Assembly: GCA_030699825.1 (NCBI GenBank)
Contig: JAUYKV010000030.1
Span: 1-33,086 of the forward strand
Direction: 5' to 3'
DNA length: 33,086 bases
Source: Pseudomonas sp.
Lineage (GTDB): Bacteria; Pseudomonadota; Gammaproteobacteria; Pseudomonadales; Pseudomonadaceae
The notes under the pieces were generated by a model that did not search any database, had not been told where the DNA came from, and worked only from the letters and a program-made list of their open reading frames with translations. Of the stretch, positions 1-10,325 are shown piece by piece (the stretch's first letter is position 1; every line of letters begins with the position of its first letter). The position numbers and the translations under genes were made by a program.

Positions 1-721
<721 letters not shown>

Positions 722-1025
722 CCACAAGCCCCGGCGGCACGGCACGGATGCTTACCGGCAATCCGCAGCGTGCCGCCGGACGGCTGAATCCAGATTATCG
801 AGACGCCCACGGACGTTCTCGGCAGCCGAAAACAGCTTGCAGGGTGCGCCTACCCGGAGGATCCGAGCGCACCCCACAAGCAGCAAGCCTGTCGCCCTCG
901 CACAGACCCAGCTCTCAGAGGTTGTGAAACAAACTCTCGGACATTCCCATCGCGGCACAACCGCACGTCTGCCTTATTCGGCGCGGGCCAGTCGCGTGTT
1001 CTAACAACAAGAAAAGGAGCGTCAC
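722..1025. other. gcvP-agcS intergenic region with inverted repeat
   Basis: This 304-base gap has no convincing gene. It holds a perfect 8-bp inverted repeat, GGGTGCGC (842-849) and GCGCACCC (867-874), with a 17-base loop. The same GGGTGCGC word recurs at 13619-13637, and a GTAGGGTGCGC copy lies near 10987, so it looks like a dispersed repeat. It has no T-tract and could slow or process the transcript rather than end it. The gap is long for a tight operon, so the symporter gene downstream may have its own promoter, but I could not pick a convincing one. Confidence 0.5.
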
Positions 1026-2402
1026 ATGGAATTCATCAACACCCTGATCAATCAACTCAACAGCCTCGTCTGGGGTCCGCCGATGCTGGTGATGATTCTC
1101 GGCACCGGTCTGTTCCTCATGCTGCGCCTGAAATTCATGCCGCTGAGCAAGATCGGCGCCGGTTTCAAGCTAATGTGGCAGGGACGCAAGAAAGACGACC
1201 AGGCCAGCGGCGAAATCAGCCCGTTCCAGGCGCTGATGACCTGTCTGGCCGCCACCGTCGGCACCGGCAATATCGCCGGCGTGGCCACCGCGATCTTCCT
1301 CGGCGGCCCCGGTGCACTGTTCTGGATGTGGTGCACCGCCCTGGTCGGCATGGCCACCAAGTACTGCGAAGTGGTGCTGGCGGTGCATTACCGCGAGAAG
1401 GACGACCGCGGCGAACACGTCGGCGGACCGATGTACGCGATCAAGAACGGCCTGGGCAAGAAGTGGCTGTGGCTCGGCACCGCCTTCTCCATCTTTGGCG
1501 GCTTCGCCGGTTTCGGCATCGGTAACATGGTCCAGGTCAACAGCATGGCCGCCGCCCTGGAAACCACCTTCGCGATTCCGGCCTGGCTCACCGGCCTGGT
1601 CACCATGGTCTTCGTCGGCCTGGTCATCCTCGGCGGCATCAAGCGCATCGGCAAGGTCGCCGCGACCCTGGTACCGCTCATGTGCGTGGCCTATGTTGCA
1701 GCGGCCATCGTCGTGCTGGTGGTGCATGCATCGGCCATCCCGACCGCTTTCGAACTGATCTTCACCCACGCCTTCAGCCCGGTTGCCGCCACTGGCGGTT
1801 TCGCCGGTGCGGCAGTGATGGCGGCGATCCGCTTCGGCGTGGCCCGCGGCATCTTCTCCAACGAAGCGGGCCTGGGCACCGCCGGCATCGCTCAGGCGGC
1901 CGGCACTACCAACAGCGCGGTGCGTTCGGGGATGATCGGCATGCTCGGCACCTTTATCGACACCATCGTCATCTGCACCCTGACCGGCCTGGCGATCATC
2001 TGCTCGGGCGTCTGGACCAGCGGCGTCAGCGGTGCGGCGCTGTCGGCGGCGGCCTTCGAATCGGCCATGCCGGGTTTCGGCGGCGCGCTGTTGAGCATCG
2101 CCCTGGTGGTATTCGCCTTCACCACCATCCTCGGCTGGAGCTACTTCGGCGAGAAGTGCTGGGAGTTCATGGTCGGCACCAAGGCCATCCTGCCGTTCCG
2201 CCTACTCTGGGTACTGGCCGTGCCGTTCGGCGCCATCGCCCAACTGGATTTCGCCTGGTTGCTGGCTGACACCCTCAACGGCCTGATGGCGATTCCCAAC
2301 CTGCTGTCGCTGCTACTGCTCAGCCCGGTAGTGATCAAGCTGACCCGCGACCACTTCAGCCGCGAGGCCGGCGTACGCAGTACCGGCGTCCTGCAGCGTT
2401 AA
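1026..2402 (+). CDS. AGCS-family alanine/glycine:cation symporter
   Basis: A 458-residue inner-membrane amino-acid:cation symporter of the AGCS (AlsT/DagA) family, which takes up alanine or glycine with Na+ or H+. The protein is strongly hydrophobic with about 10-11 membrane segments. Family signatures visible are [27 protein letters not shown] near residues 78-105 (given here as the hallmark glycine-rich loop), [14 protein letters not shown], and [17 protein letters not shown] near 275-290. A strong ribosome site (AAGGAG) precedes the ATG. It sits between gcvP and glyA, so glycine is the likeliest substrate; that is inferred from context. In the familiar Pseudomonas locus glyA follows gcvP directly, so the transporter is an addition here. 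Alanine remains a possible substrate. Confidence 0.93.
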   Translation: MEFINTLINQLNSLVWGPPMLVMILGTGLFLMLRLKFMPLSKIGAGFKLMWQGRKKDDQASGEISPFQALMTCLAATVGTGNIAGVATAIFLGGPGALFWMWCTALVGMATKYCEVVLAVHYREKDDRGEHVGGPMYAIKNGLGKKWLWLGTAFSIFGGFAGFGIGNMVQVNSMAAALETTFAIPAWLTGLVTMVFVGLVILGGIKRIGKVAATLVPLMCVAYVAAAIVVLVVHASAIPTAFELIFTHAFSPVAATGGFAGAAVMAAIRFGVARGIFSNEAGLGTAGIAQAAGTTNSAVRSGMIGMLGTFIDTIVICTLTGLAIICSGVWTSGVSGAALSAAAFESAMPGFGGALLSIALVVFAFTTILGWSYFGEKCWEFMVGTKAILPFRLLWVLAVPFGAIAQLDFAWLLADTLNGLMAIPNLLSLLLLSPVVIKLTRDHFSREAGVRSTGVLQR

Positions 2403-2461
2403 CCCCCATCTCTCTCCGGCGCGGCCGCTTGCGGCCGCGCGCCCCAGCAAAGGACCTTTCA

Positions 2462-3715
2462 ATGTTCCATAAAAGCCTGACCCTGAACGACTACGACCCG
2501 GCCCTGGCCCTGGCCATCGCTGCGGAAGACAACCGCCAGCAAGACCATATCGAACTGATCGCCTCGGAAAACTATTGCAGCCCGGCGGTGATGCAGGCCC
2601 AAGGCAGTGGCCTGACCAACAAGTACGCCGAAGGCTATCCGGGCAAGCGTTACTACGGCGGCTGCGAGCACGTCGATGTGGTCGAGCAGTTGGCCATCGA
2701 CCGCGCCAAAGAGCTGTTCGGCGCCGACTACGCCAACGTCCAGCCGCACTCCGGCTCCTCGGCCAACTCGGCCGTCTACCTGGCCCTGCTCAATGCCGGC
2801 GATACCATCCTCGGCATGAGTCTGGCCCACGGCGGCCACCTGACCCACGGCGCCAAGGTGTCGTCCTCGGGCAAGCTGTACAACGCCGTGCAGTACGGTA
2901 TCGACGAGAACGGCCTGATCGATTACGCCGAAGTCGAACGTCTCGCCGTCGAGCACCAGCCGAAGATGATCGTCGCCGGCTTCTCCGCCTATTCGCGCAC
3001 CCTCGACTTCGCCCGCTTCCGCGCCATCGCCGATAAGGTCGGCGCCCTATTGTTCGTCGATATGGCCCACGTCGCCGGGCTGGTCGCCGCCGGCCTGTAT
3101 CCCAACCCGCTGCCTTACGCAGATGTAGTCACCACCACCACCCACAAGACTTTGCGCGGCCCGCGCGGTGGCCTGATCCTGGCCCGCGCCAACCCGGAGA
3201 TCGAGAAAAAGCTCAACTCCGCAGTATTCCCCGGCGCCCAGGGCGGCCCATTGATGCACGTGATAGCGGCCAAGGCGGTGTGCTTCAAGGAAGCCCTGGA
3301 GCCGAGCTTCAAGGCCTATCAACAGCAGGTGATCGACAACGCCCGCGCCATGGCCGAGGTGTTTGTCGGCCGCGGCTATGAGGTGGTCTCCGGCGGCACC
3401 GACAACCACCTGATGCTGATCAGCCTGGTCAAGCAGGGCCTGACCGGCAAGGCCGCCGATGCGGCGCTGGGCGCGGCGCATATCACGGTGAACAAGAACG
3501 CCGTGCCCAACGACCCGCAGTCGCCGTTCGTGACCTCCGGCATCCGCATCGGCACCCCGGCGGTGACCAGCCGCGGCTTCAAACAGGGCGAATGCCGCGA
3601 ACTGGCCGGCTGGATCTGCGACATCCTGAACGATTTGGATAACGCCCAAGTCAGCGAGCGGGTTCGTGGTCAGGTCGCCGACCTTTGCGCGACTTTCCCG
3701 GTCTACTCTGAATAG
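2462..3715 (+). CDS. glyA: Serine hydroxymethyltransferase
   Basis: A 417-residue PLP enzyme that interconverts serine and glycine with tetrahydrofolate; the length is exactly typical. The start at 2462 follows AAAGGACC at good spacing, and begins MFHKSLTL; an upstream in-frame start at 2429 would only add a non-conserved leader. Visible motifs are ELIASENY (31-38), the substrate loop [13 protein letters not shown] (55-67), HSGSSAN (96-102), [10 protein letters not shown] (198-207) and the PLP lysine K229 in [14 protein letters not shown]. It follows the symporter by 59 bases and precedes sdaA. In this setting it probably works in the catabolic direction with the glycine-cleavage enzymes, supplying serine to SdaA. 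This is likely one of two or more glyA copies in the genome, which I cannot check here. Confidence 0.98.
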   Translation: MFHKSLTLNDYDPALALAIAAEDNRQQDHIELIASENYCSPAVMQAQGSGLTNKYAEGYPGKRYYGGCEHVDVVEQLAIDRAKELFGADYANVQPHSGSSANSAVYLALLNAGDTILGMSLAHGGHLTHGAKVSSSGKLYNAVQYGIDENGLIDYAEVERLAVEHQPKMIVAGFSAYSRTLDFARFRAIADKVGALLFVDMAHVAGLVAAGLYPNPLPYADVVTTTTHKTLRGPRGGLILARANPEIEKKLNSAVFPGAQGGPLMHVIAAKAVCFKEALEPSFKAYQQQVIDNARAMAEVFVGRGYEVVSGGTDNHLMLISLVKQGLTGKAADAALGAAHITVNKNAVPNDPQSPFVTSGIRIGTPAVTSRGFKQGECRELAGWICDILNDLDNAQVSERVRGQVADLCATFPVYSE

Positions 3716-3740
3716 ATAAGTACGCTTCTTGATGCTGTGC

Positions 3741-3790
3741 GTAGGAGCGGGCCATACCCGCGTTTGAGAGAGCCCTTCGCGGGCATGGGC
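3741..3790. repeat. GTAGGAGCGG-type palindromic intergenic repeat
   Basis: Between glyA and sdaA lies GTAGGAGCGGGCCATACCCG followed by a CGCGGG arm that can pair with the CCCGCG arm. This resembles the short REP-like elements common between Pseudomonas genes. A related copy lies at 12375-12399. It may form an mRNA hairpin between the two genes. Confidence 0.6.
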
Positions 3791-3838
3791 CTCGGCGTCC
3801 CGCTTGCACCGCAGCACAACCAGAAGACGGAGATCCAC

Positions 3839-5215
3839 ATGTCACTCAGCGTTTTCGATCTATTCAAAATCGGCATCGGCCCGTCCAGCTCGCACACCGT
3901 CGGACCGATGCGCGCCGCCGCACGCTTTGCCGAAGGCTTGCGCCGCGACGACCTGCTGGCCAGCACCGAGTCGGTAAGAGTCGAGCTGTACGGCTCGCTC
4001 GGCGCCACCGGCAAGGGCCACGGTAGCGACAAGGCGGTAATTCTCGGCCTCGAGGGGGATCTACCGGACAGCGTCGACATCGCCAGTATTGCCGGACGCC
4101 TGGAGGCCCTGCGCAAAACCGGCGAACTGCAACTGCTCGGCGAAAAACCCATTCGTTTCGTCGAGAAAGAACACCTGGCGATGATCCGCAAACCGCTGGA
4201 GTTCCACCCCAACGGCATGATCTTCCGCGCCTTCGACGCTGCCGGCCTGCAGATCCGTTCGCGCGAGTACTACTCGGTGGGTGGTGGTTTCGTCGTCGAT
4301 GACGACGCCGCCGGCGCCGATCGCATCGTCGAAGACCAGACCGACCTGACCTACCCCTTCACCACCGCCAGGCAATTGCTCGCCCACTGCGCCGAACACA
4401 ACCTGTCGATCAGCCAGGTGATGCTGGCCAACGAGGCGGCCTGGCGCCCGGAAGCGCAAACCCGCGCCGGGCTACTGAATATCTGGCAGGTGATGCAGGA
4501 CTGCGTCGAGGCCGGCTGTCGCAACGAAGGCATCATGCCCGGCGGACTCAAGGTCAGGCGCCGCGCCGCCGCCCTGTATCGGCAGCTGTGCCAGCACCCG
4601 GAAGCCGCCCTGCGCGACTCGCTGAGCGTACTCGACTGGGTCAACCTCTATGCCCTGGCGGTGAACGAGGAAAATGCCAGCGGCGGCCGCGTGGTGACCG
4701 CCCCGACCAACGGCGCGGCCGGCATAGTGCCGGCGGTGCTGCATTACTACATACGTTTCATCCCCGGCGCCAACGACGACGGCGTGGTGCGCTTTTTGCT
4801 CACTGCCGCCGCCATCGCCATCCTCTACAAGGAAAACGCCTCGATCTCCGGGGCCGAAGTCGGCTGCCAGGGCGAGGTTGGCGTGGCCTGCTCGATGGCC
4901 GCCGGCGCCCTCTGCGAGGTACTCGGCGGCAGCGTCAACCAGGTCGAGAACGCCGCCGAAATTGGCATGGAACACAACCTCGGCCTGACCTGCGACCCGA
5001 TCGGCGGCCTGGTCCAGGTACCCTGCATCGAGCGCAACGCCATGGGTTCGGTGAAGGCGATCAACGCCGCGCGCATGGCCCTGCGCGGCGATGGCCAGCA
5101 CTTCGTCTCGCTCGACAAGGTGATCCGCACCATGCGTCAAACCGGTGCCGACATGAAGAGCAAATACAAGGAAACCTCGCGCGGCGGCCTGGCGGTGAAC
5201 ATCATCGAATGCTGA
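3839..5215 (+). CDS. sdaA: L-serine dehydratase, iron-sulfur type, single chain
   Basis: A 458-residue L-serine ammonia-lyase that converts serine to pyruvate and ammonium using a [4Fe-4S] cluster. The start at 3839 follows GGAG by six bases; a longer frame from 3737 runs through the repeat and is not supported. The N-terminal beta domain begins [20 protein letters not shown] with the SSSHT signature (16-20). The alpha domain contains [14 protein letters not shown]. The likely cluster cysteines are C343, C385 and C396, and the protein ends in cysteine C458, the same pattern as the Legionella enzyme, where the terminal cysteine acts as a reversible fourth ligand. It lies between glyA and gcvT, so it drains serine made from glycine into central metabolism. 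Confidence 0.97.
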   Translation: MSLSVFDLFKIGIGPSSSHTVGPMRAAARFAEGLRRDDLLASTESVRVELYGSLGATGKGHGSDKAVILGLEGDLPDSVDIASIAGRLEALRKTGELQLLGEKPIRFVEKEHLAMIRKPLEFHPNGMIFRAFDAAGLQIRSREYYSVGGGFVVDDDAAGADRIVEDQTDLTYPFTTARQLLAHCAEHNLSISQVMLANEAAWRPEAQTRAGLLNIWQVMQDCVEAGCRNEGIMPGGLKVRRRAAALYRQLCQHPEAALRDSLSVLDWVNLYALAVNEENASGGRVVTAPTNGAAGIVPAVLHYYIRFIPGANDDGVVRFLLTAAAIAILYKENASISGAEVGCQGEVGVACSMAAGALCEVLGGSVNQVENAAEIGMEHNLGLTCDPIGGLVQVPCIERNAMGSVKAINAARMALRGDGQHFVSLDKVIRTMRQTGADMKSKYKETSRGGLAVNIIEC

Positions 5216-5270
5216 TCGTCTGTTACGGGCGCGCAAATTGCCGCCACCCTATGCCATAACACTGCAACCA

Positions 5271-5309
5271 TCCCCTCGCCCCTCTGGGGAGAGGGCTAGG
5301 GAGAGGGGT
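5271..5309. repeat. C/G-rich CCCTCTCC-type intergenic repeat
   Basis: The sdaA-gcvT gap holds a CCCCTCGCCCCTCTGGGGAG segment followed by AGGGCTAGGGAGAGGGG. Its CCCCTC and GAGGGG arms can pair. The pattern resembles a dispersed repeat often seen between genes of Pseudomonas and related bacteria. No T-tract follows, so I do not call it a terminator. Confidence 0.55.
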
Positions 5310-5349
5310 CAATATTCGCCCCACCCACGACATCAATGGAGAAAACCGC

Positions 5350-6471
5350 ATGACCAGCGAAACCCTGGCGAAAACCCCGCTACACGCCCTGCACCTGGAA
5401 CTCGGCGCGCGCATGGTGCCCTTCGCCGGCTATGACATGCCGGTGCAATACCCGCTCGGCGTGATGAAGGAACACCTGCACACCCGCGAAGCCGCCGGCC
5501 TGTTCGACGTCTCGCACATGGGCCAGATCATCCTGCGCGGCCCGCAGGCGGCAGCAGCCCTGGAACGCCTGGTGCCGGTCGACATCATCGACCTGCCGGT
5601 CGGCATGCAGCGCTACGCCATGTTCACCGACGACCAGGGCGGTATTCTCGACGACCTGATGGTCGCCAACCTGGGCAACGACTGCCTGTTCCTGGTGGTC
5701 AACGCCGCCTGCAAGCACCAGGACCTGATGCACCTGCAACTGCAGATCGCCAGCCAGTGCCAGATCGAGCCCTGCTTCGACCGCGCCCTGCTCGCCCTGC
5801 AAGGCCCGCAAGCCGTCGACGTACTGGCGCGCCTGGCGCCGGAAGTCGCCAAGATGACCTTTATGCAGTTCGCCCCGGTGCGCCTGCTCGGCGTCGACTG
5901 CTACGTCAGCCGCTCCGGCTACACCGGCGAAGACGGCTATGAAATCTCGGTGCCGGCCGCACACGCCGAAACCCTGGCGCGCAGCCTGCTGGCCGAACCG
6001 GAAGTCGCGGCCATCGGCCTCGGCGCGCGCGATTCGCTGCGCCTGGAAGCCGGTCTGTGCCTGTACGGCCACGACATGAGCAGCAGCACCACGCCGATCG
6101 AAGCCAGCCTGCTCTGGGCCATCTCCAAGGCCCGCCGCGCCGATGGTGCGCGTGCCGGTGGCTTCCCCGGCGCCGAGCGGATCTTCGCCCAGCAGCGCGA
6201 CGGCGTCGCCAGCAAGCGTGTCGGCCTGCTGCCGCAGGAGCGCGTGCCGGTACGTGAAGGCGCAGAAATCGTCGACGCCGATGGCAACGTGATCGGCTCG
6301 GTGTGCAGCGGCGGTTTCGGCCCAACCCTCGGCGCACCGGTGGCCATGGGCTACGTGCAAAGCAGCCACACCGCCATCGACACCCCGGTCTGGGCGATGG
6401 TGCGCGGCAAGCGCGTGGCCATGAAAGTCGCCAAGACCCCATTCGTGCCGCAGCGTTACTACCGCGGTTAA
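5350..6471 (+). CDS. gcvT: Aminomethyltransferase (glycine cleavage T protein)
   Basis: A 373-residue T protein that releases ammonia from the aminomethyl-lipoyl H protein and transfers the one-carbon unit to tetrahydrofolate. The ATG follows GGAGA by seven bases. Motifs include [17 protein letters not shown] (18-34), [10 protein letters not shown] (51-60), the conserved aspartate D101 in [19 protein letters not shown] and [13 protein letters not shown]. The C-terminal beta-barrel ends [16 protein letters not shown]. The length agrees with the family (about 365-375). It is the last gene of the glycine/serine group; a large palindromic repeat follows and probably marks the end of the unit. gcvH is not present in the window and should lie upstream of gcvP. 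Confidence 0.97.
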   Translation: MTSETLAKTPLHALHLELGARMVPFAGYDMPVQYPLGVMKEHLHTREAAGLFDVSHMGQIILRGPQAAAALERLVPVDIIDLPVGMQRYAMFTDDQGGILDDLMVANLGNDCLFLVVNAACKHQDLMHLQLQIASQCQIEPCFDRALLALQGPQAVDVLARLAPEVAKMTFMQFAPVRLLGVDCYVSRSGYTGEDGYEISVPAAHAETLARSLLAEPEVAAIGLGARDSLRLEAGLCLYGHDMSSSTTPIEASLLWAISKARRADGARAGGFPGAERIFAQQRDGVASKRVGLLPQERVPVREGAEIVDADGNVIGSVCSGGFGPTLGAPVAMGYVQSSHTAIDTPVWAMVRGKRVAMKVAKTPFVPQRYYRG

Positions 6472-6503
6472 GCGACCAAGGGCTATGACCAACGCGGCGC
6501 CAT

Positions 6504-6574
6504 GTAGCCCGAATAAGCGCAGCGCAATCCGGGATAGCGCTATCCCGGATTGCGCCAAGGCTTATCCGGGCTAC
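6504..6574. repeat. Large REP-like palindrome (GTAGCCCG...CGGGCTAC)
   Basis: A 71-base element bounded by GTAGCCCG and CGGGCTAC. Its core is a perfect 34-bp palindrome: GCGCAATCCGGGATAGC (6522-6538) meets its exact reverse complement (6539-6555) with no spacer. A diverged relative with the same outer arms lies at 25842-25917. It follows gcvT and would make a strong cruciform or RNA hairpin, so it may also act as a transcript 3' end. Confidence 0.75.
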
Positions 6575-6587
6575 GGGAGCTAAAGAA

Positions 6588-6613
6588 GGTGGATGGGTAA
6601 GCTGCCATCCACC
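6588..6613. repeat. Inverted repeat GGTGGATGG / CCATCCACC
   Basis: A perfect 9-bp stem (6588-6596 with 6605-6613) and 8-base loop, followed by CTACG. It lies just after the larger palindrome. It looks like another dispersed repeat half, related in style to the other ...CCCTAC elements in this window. No T-tract follows it. Confidence 0.5.
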
Positions 6614-6831
6614 CTACGAGGTCGCGGCCTCGCAGCGTTGTGGCCAAGTAATTCTGCACACGGCTATAAGGTTTTTGCCGCTCATTCTTGCTTGCTGCCG
6701 CTCGCATCTTGCCTATCACCCACCGCCGTCAACAGCGTGCACTCCGGCTCAAGTTTGGCTGTGACCGGCAGCGCTGGCGGGGCGGTACTGGCCGAGATGA
6801 CTGCTATCGACTACATGAACCCGAGACGCGC

Positions 6832-6866
6832 TAAACAGCCATTTCGCCCCCGAAATGGCCCGTTTA
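6832..6866. repeat. Hairpin CCATTTCG-CCCC-CGAAATGG
   Basis: A perfect 8-bp stem with a 4-base loop (6839-6858), extended outward by TAAAC (6832-6836) pairing with GTTTA (6862-6866) across a small internal loop. It could be a terminator-like or repeat structure; no long T-run follows, so a terminator is not established. Confidence 0.45.
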
Positions 6867-7446
6867 AGGAGCTATATCGTGGGCTGTCCGGATGATTTTC
6901 TTTAAACTTCAGTGAGTTGGCCAGGTCCGACCCCGTAAGCGAAATCGTGAGCGCACGGGATTCCCTGCTTGCCCGGGAAGGGAAGCGCGATTGTTGACGC
7001 TCGACATGTCCTTTAGCGAAAGGTTATCTATGATTTAGCACAGCGATTGAATTATCGCCGTGCGGCCAGCGGCTCATCACGAAAGGGAAATCTATGCAGA
7101 CCGTCGAGACAAATGCCGATGAGATCCGCGCCCGATATCGATGGACACATCCAACCGCACAGACGCAAGACAAGCATTTCGCCCGCCACGCAAAGACCAC
7201 ACAGGCAGCGGCGCTCGATCAAACAACGGCCACGACGCGGGCCGATAGCCTAGTGGTGAGCGAAGCATTGCGCAGCCTGGTTGGCGCAAGCGGCTACCTG
7301 GCAGGCCATTCAACAGCGTCATTCACGCATGTCGGCAACTCTGCGTTATACGCGCCCGGCCGCTTGCTGACGCCACTGCGCGCACCATGAGAACGCATCC
7401 TGACAAGCGGGATGAGTCGGTCCGCAGCGAGTCTCAGGGAGGGCGC
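6867..7446. other. Gene-poor stretch upstream of the TDT transporter
   Basis: I see no gene I can defend in this stretch. It is less G/C-biased than its surroundings and contains AT-rich runs near 6890-6910 and 7000-7045. A 98-codon frame (7094-7390) starts after GAAAGGGAAATCT and ends in an ATGA overlap with an alternative transporter start at 7387, but its composition is unlike a Pseudomonas protein and it has no recognisable domain. The stretch may be the leading edge of acquired DNA carrying the transporter gene. Confidence 0.35.
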
Positions 7447-8478
7447 ATGCTCGCCGAGTTGGCCGGCCTGTCGCCCGCCTACTTTGGCATGGTCATGGCA
7501 ACGGGCATTGTCTCGCTCGCCGCGCACCTGCTGGCCATGCCAGGCTTGGCGCAGGCGTTGTTTCGACTCAATATCGTCATCTACGCCGTGCTTTGGCTGC
7601 TGACCGTGCTGCGCATGATTCGCCACTCGCGGCTGTTCTTCGGCGACATGGTCGACCATCTGCGTGGTCCGGGCTTCTTCACCAGCGTGGCCGCAACGAG
7701 CATTCTCGGCAGCCAGTTCGTGGTGCTCGCAAACGACTACCGCGCGGGCATTGCGCTATGGACCGTGGCGATCACGCTGTGGCTCGTGCTGACCTACACG
7801 ATATTTACGGGTTTCACCATCAAGGAGCGCAAACCCTCCCTTGACCAGGGGATCAGCGGCGCCTGGCTGCTCGCGGTCGTGGCGACACAGTCGATCGCCG
7901 TGCTCAGTGCGCTGCTCGCCCCGCACATCGGCCAGCCCGGCAAACTGGAGATGAACTTCCTCGCGCTTTCCATGTGGCTGTGGGGCGGCATGCTTTACAT
8001 CTGGATGATGTCGCTGATCTTCTACCGCTACACCTTTTTTCCGTTTTCCCCCGGCGATTTGTCGCCGCCCTACTGGATCAACATGGGTGCAATGGCGATC
8101 TCGACCCTGGCCGGATCGCTGCTGATCATCAATGCGCCCGACGCGCCCTTTCTGCTTTCGCTGCAGCCCTTCATCAAGGGCTTCACGGTCTTTTACTGGG
8201 CGACGGGCACCTGGTGGATCCCCATGCTGGTGATTCTCGCGGTGTGGCGCCATGTGTACCGAGGTTTTCCGTTGAAATACGACCCGTTGTACTGGGGCGC
8301 GGTATTTCCCCTGGGCATGTATGCGGCCGGCACCTACGAGATGATCGAGGCGATGGAAATCGGCTTCCTCAGCTTCCTGCCTCCGGCCTTTCTGTATATC
8401 GGGCTGTTCGCGTGGGCTGCGGCATTTACCGGATTGATACTCGACCTGTTACGCCGCATCGGCGCGTCCCGAACCTAA
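7447..8478 (+). CDS. TDT/SLAC1-family membrane transporter
   Basis: A 343-residue inner-membrane protein of the tellurite-resistance/dicarboxylate transporter (TDT, SLAC1/TehA-like) family, with about ten hydrophobic segments. The N-terminus, LSPAYFGMVMATGIVSLAAH, is the family signature. I chose the start at 7447 because GGGAGG lies just upstream; a start at 7387 would add 20 non-conserved polar residues. Family members carry anions, dicarboxylates or sulfite, or affect tellurite sensitivity; nothing in the sequence decides the substrate. Codon use is unusual: threonine is often ACG (for example in ATGIV, TIFTGFT and ATGTWW), while neighbours overwhelmingly use ACC. This points to acquisition from another lineage. 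It runs convergent with the carboxypeptidase gene. Confidence 0.85.
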   Translation: MLAELAGLSPAYFGMVMATGIVSLAAHLLAMPGLAQALFRLNIVIYAVLWLLTVLRMIRHSRLFFGDMVDHLRGPGFFTSVAATSILGSQFVVLANDYRAGIALWTVAITLWLVLTYTIFTGFTIKERKPSLDQGISGAWLLAVVATQSIAVLSALLAPHIGQPGKLEMNFLALSMWLWGGMLYIWMMSLIFYRYTFFPFSPGDLSPPYWINMGAMAISTLAGSLLIINAPDAPFLLSLQPFIKGFTVFYWATGTWWIPMLVILAVWRHVYRGFPLKYDPLYWGAVFPLGMYAAGTYEMIEAMEIGFLSFLPPAFLYIGLFAWAAAFTGLILDLLRRIGASRT

Positions 8479-8537
8479 CAGCCTGTCCAACAATGCCCCG
8501 GCGTCAGAACGCTGTGGAGCGGTTTGCACGCCCAAGC

Positions 8538-9668
8538 CTAACGTAAACCGCCCACCATCGCCGCTGCCACACTGAGCACATCCCTGGCCAACCGCATCGA
8601 GCGTTTTCCGCTCCAGCCTGTGAGCGGATCGGGGTTGTCGTCGTGGTCCTTGAACGGCATCTCGATGGTGAACGACAGGCAGTCGAACTCCAGGCCCACC
8701 GCGTTGCAGGCCAGGGTGGTGTTGGCCTGGCCCGGTTCGTCGCGCTTGTAGCCGAATGCGCTCTGGAACTCGGCGCCGATGGCGACCAGACGGCTGCGGA
8801 ACTCCTCCTCCAGTTGTGCCAGGCGCGGGCTGTAGCCGGGGTTGCCTTCGCAGCCGGCGCTGAACACGTGGGGGATTTCCTCGTCGCCGTGGATGTCGAG
8901 GAACAGGTCGACGCCGATCTGGCGCATCTGCTGCTGGACGAAATAAACCTCGGGAGTTTCGGTCGCGCTGGCCGCTTGCCAGGCGCGATTGAGGTCCTTG
9001 CCGGCAGCGTTGGTGCGCAGGTGGCCACGCCAGGCGCCATCCGGGTTCATGTTCGGCACCAGGTAGAGGTCGGCCTGTTGCAGCAGGGCGTCCAGTTCGG
9101 CGTCGTCGCGCTGCTGCAGGCGCTCGATCAGGCCCTCCATGAACCATTCGGCCATGTGCTCGCCGGGGTGCTGCTGGGCGATGATCCAGATCTTGTGCTG
9201 CGCCTGCGGGTTGCGACTGACGCGCAGCAGCTGGATGTCGCGGCCCTCGATGCTCTTGCCACAGGCGAACAGTTCGGCACCGGCCCGGTTCAGCGCCTGC
9301 TCGATCAGCCAGTCATGGCGCGCGCGGCTGTAGGGCTCGAAGTAGGCGAACCAGACCTGGGACTCGCTCGGCTCGATGGCGAAATCGAGTGCGCCATCCT
9401 CAAAACGGCTGGGCACGCGGAACCAGTTGACCTGGTCGTAGGAGGCAACGGCGTCGTAGCCGCTCCAGGCATGGCGGTAAGCGGACTGGCCGGCGTTGCT
9501 CAGGCTGAAGCCGTAGCGCTGGCCTGGGGTCAAACCGTCGACCTTGAAGTGGAACCACTGGAAGTGATGGCTGTTGAGATCGGGGCGTATGGCCAGCAGC
9601 ACCTGCTGCGGGTTGCTGGCGTCGAGCACCTCGATATTGCCGCTGTCAAAGTTGCAGGTGATGTTCAT
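8538..9668 (-). CDS. M14-family cytosolic carboxypeptidase-like protein
   Basis: A 376-residue zinc metallopeptidase of family M14, of the bacterial cytosolic (Nna1/CCP-like) type. The start at 9668 (MNITCNFDSGNIEV) is preceded by GAGCGAGGT; the frame stays open further upstream but that part is not conserved in character. An N-terminal beta-rich domain (about 1-115) is followed by the peptidase domain. Likely zinc ligands are H167 and E170 (QQHPGEHMAEW) and H260 (LFLDIHGDEE); NPDGAWRGHLRTN (208-220) is the substrate-binding stretch and E336 (FTIEMPF) is the likely general base. No signal peptide is seen, so it is probably cytoplasmic. Homologues remove C-terminal residues such as glutamate, but the substrate here is unknown. 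It appears to be a single-gene unit. Confidence 0.9.
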   Translation of the reverse strand: MNITCNFDSGNIEVLDASNPQQVLLAIRPDLNSHHFQWFHFKVDGLTPGQRYGFSLSNAGQSAYRHAWSGYDAVASYDQVNWFRVPSRFEDGALDFAIEPSESQVWFAYFEPYSRARHDWLIEQALNRAGAELFACGKSIEGRDIQLLRVSRNPQAQHKIWIIAQQHPGEHMAEWFMEGLIERLQQRDDAELDALLQQADLYLVPNMNPDGAWRGHLRTNAAGKDLNRAWQAASATETPEVYFVQQQMRQIGVDLFLDIHGDEEIPHVFSAGCEGNPGYSPRLAQLEEEFRSRLVAIGAEFQSAFGYKRDEPGQANTTLACNAVGLEFDCLSFTIEMPFKDHDDNPDPLTGWSGKRSMRLARDVLSVAAAMVGGLR

Positions 9669-9866
9669 GGATACCTCGCTCGGACCTTTGCCCGCAAGAA
9701 TCGCAGGTCTGCCCGCCGGATGAAATGCCAGAGGCGACATCTGGTTCAGCCAGACCTGATTGACGGTTCAGCGGTTGTAACGATAGCGAGCCCCGCCGCG
9801 AGACCGCCTCCTGGCGTTCGCGGCAAGGCGCACAGCGTACAGCAGGCTGCCGTCCCCTCGCCGCGG

Positions 9867-10301
9867 TCACGGCTTGAGGTCGAACAGCGCCTTGCCGCTT
9901 TCCATGTCGCTGGGCACGGAAAAATGCTCGTGGACGATCAACCAGCGTTCGCCCTGTTTGCGAAAACACTGGGTGACACGCATCCAGCAGGTCTGCGTCT
10001 GGCCCTTGTCGTCAGTGCCGCCGCAATGCAACAGGTAATGGGCCACGCCGAGGTTGTCGTCGATCATGAAACTCGGATCGTGCACCTCGAACATGCCCTC
10101 GCCCGTGCACATTTCCATGCAGGCTTGCCAGTGCGCCTTGTAGGCTTCGCGACCGACGAAGCGCAACGGACCTATGGCGTCATAGGCCACCACTTCGTCA
10201 CTGTAGTGGCTGATGATGCGCTCGACATCCTTGGACTGTGCGGCCTGCGCCCAGCTGTCGATGGCCTGCTTGAGCTTGCTTTGTGGGGTATCGATGATCA
10301 T
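9867..10301 (-). CDS. SnoaL-like / nuclear transport factor 2-fold protein
   Basis: A 144-residue protein with the SnoaL-like (NTF2-fold, ketosteroid-isomerase-like) pattern: an N-terminal helix LKQAIDSWAQAAQSKDVERIISHYSDEVVAYDAIGPL, then alternating strands ending ERWLIVHEHFSVPSD. The start follows AGGAG at suitable spacing. The family includes small enzymes and binding proteins, and no reaction can be assigned. It lies 234 bases downstream of the YCII/DGPF gene on the same strand. SnoaL-like and YCII-like proteins are frequent companions of ECF sigma factors of this type, so it may be part of the same stress-related unit; that link is inferred. Confidence 0.82.
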   Translation of the reverse strand: MIIDTPQSKLKQAIDSWAQAAQSKDVERIISHYSDEVVAYDAIGPLRFVGREAYKAHWQACMEMCTGEGMFEVHDPSFMIDDNLGVAHYLLHCGGTDDKGQTQTCWMRVTQCFRKQGERWLIVHEHFSVPSDMESGKALFDLKP

Positions 10302-10325
10302 CGTCGCTCTCCTGTTCAGGGGGGT

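Noticed and set aside
728..760. Possible sigma-54 promoter (GGCACGG...GATGC) before the symporter
   Set aside because: The distance between the GG and GC elements is 14 or 9 bases, not the required 12, so the site does not fit.
6593..6895. 100-codon plus-strand frame after gcvT
   Set aside because: It begins inside one inverted repeat, runs through another hairpin, has no recognisable domain and no convincing ribosome site.
7094..7390. 98-codon frame with ATGA overlap to the TDT transporter frame
   Set aside because: The overlap concerns a start (7387) that is weaker than 7447, which has a strong ribosome site; the frame has no known domain.
8470..8537. Terminal repeat of a mobile element near AACAGCCTGTCCAAC
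   Set aside because: No matching partner end, target duplication or transposase is seen in the window.
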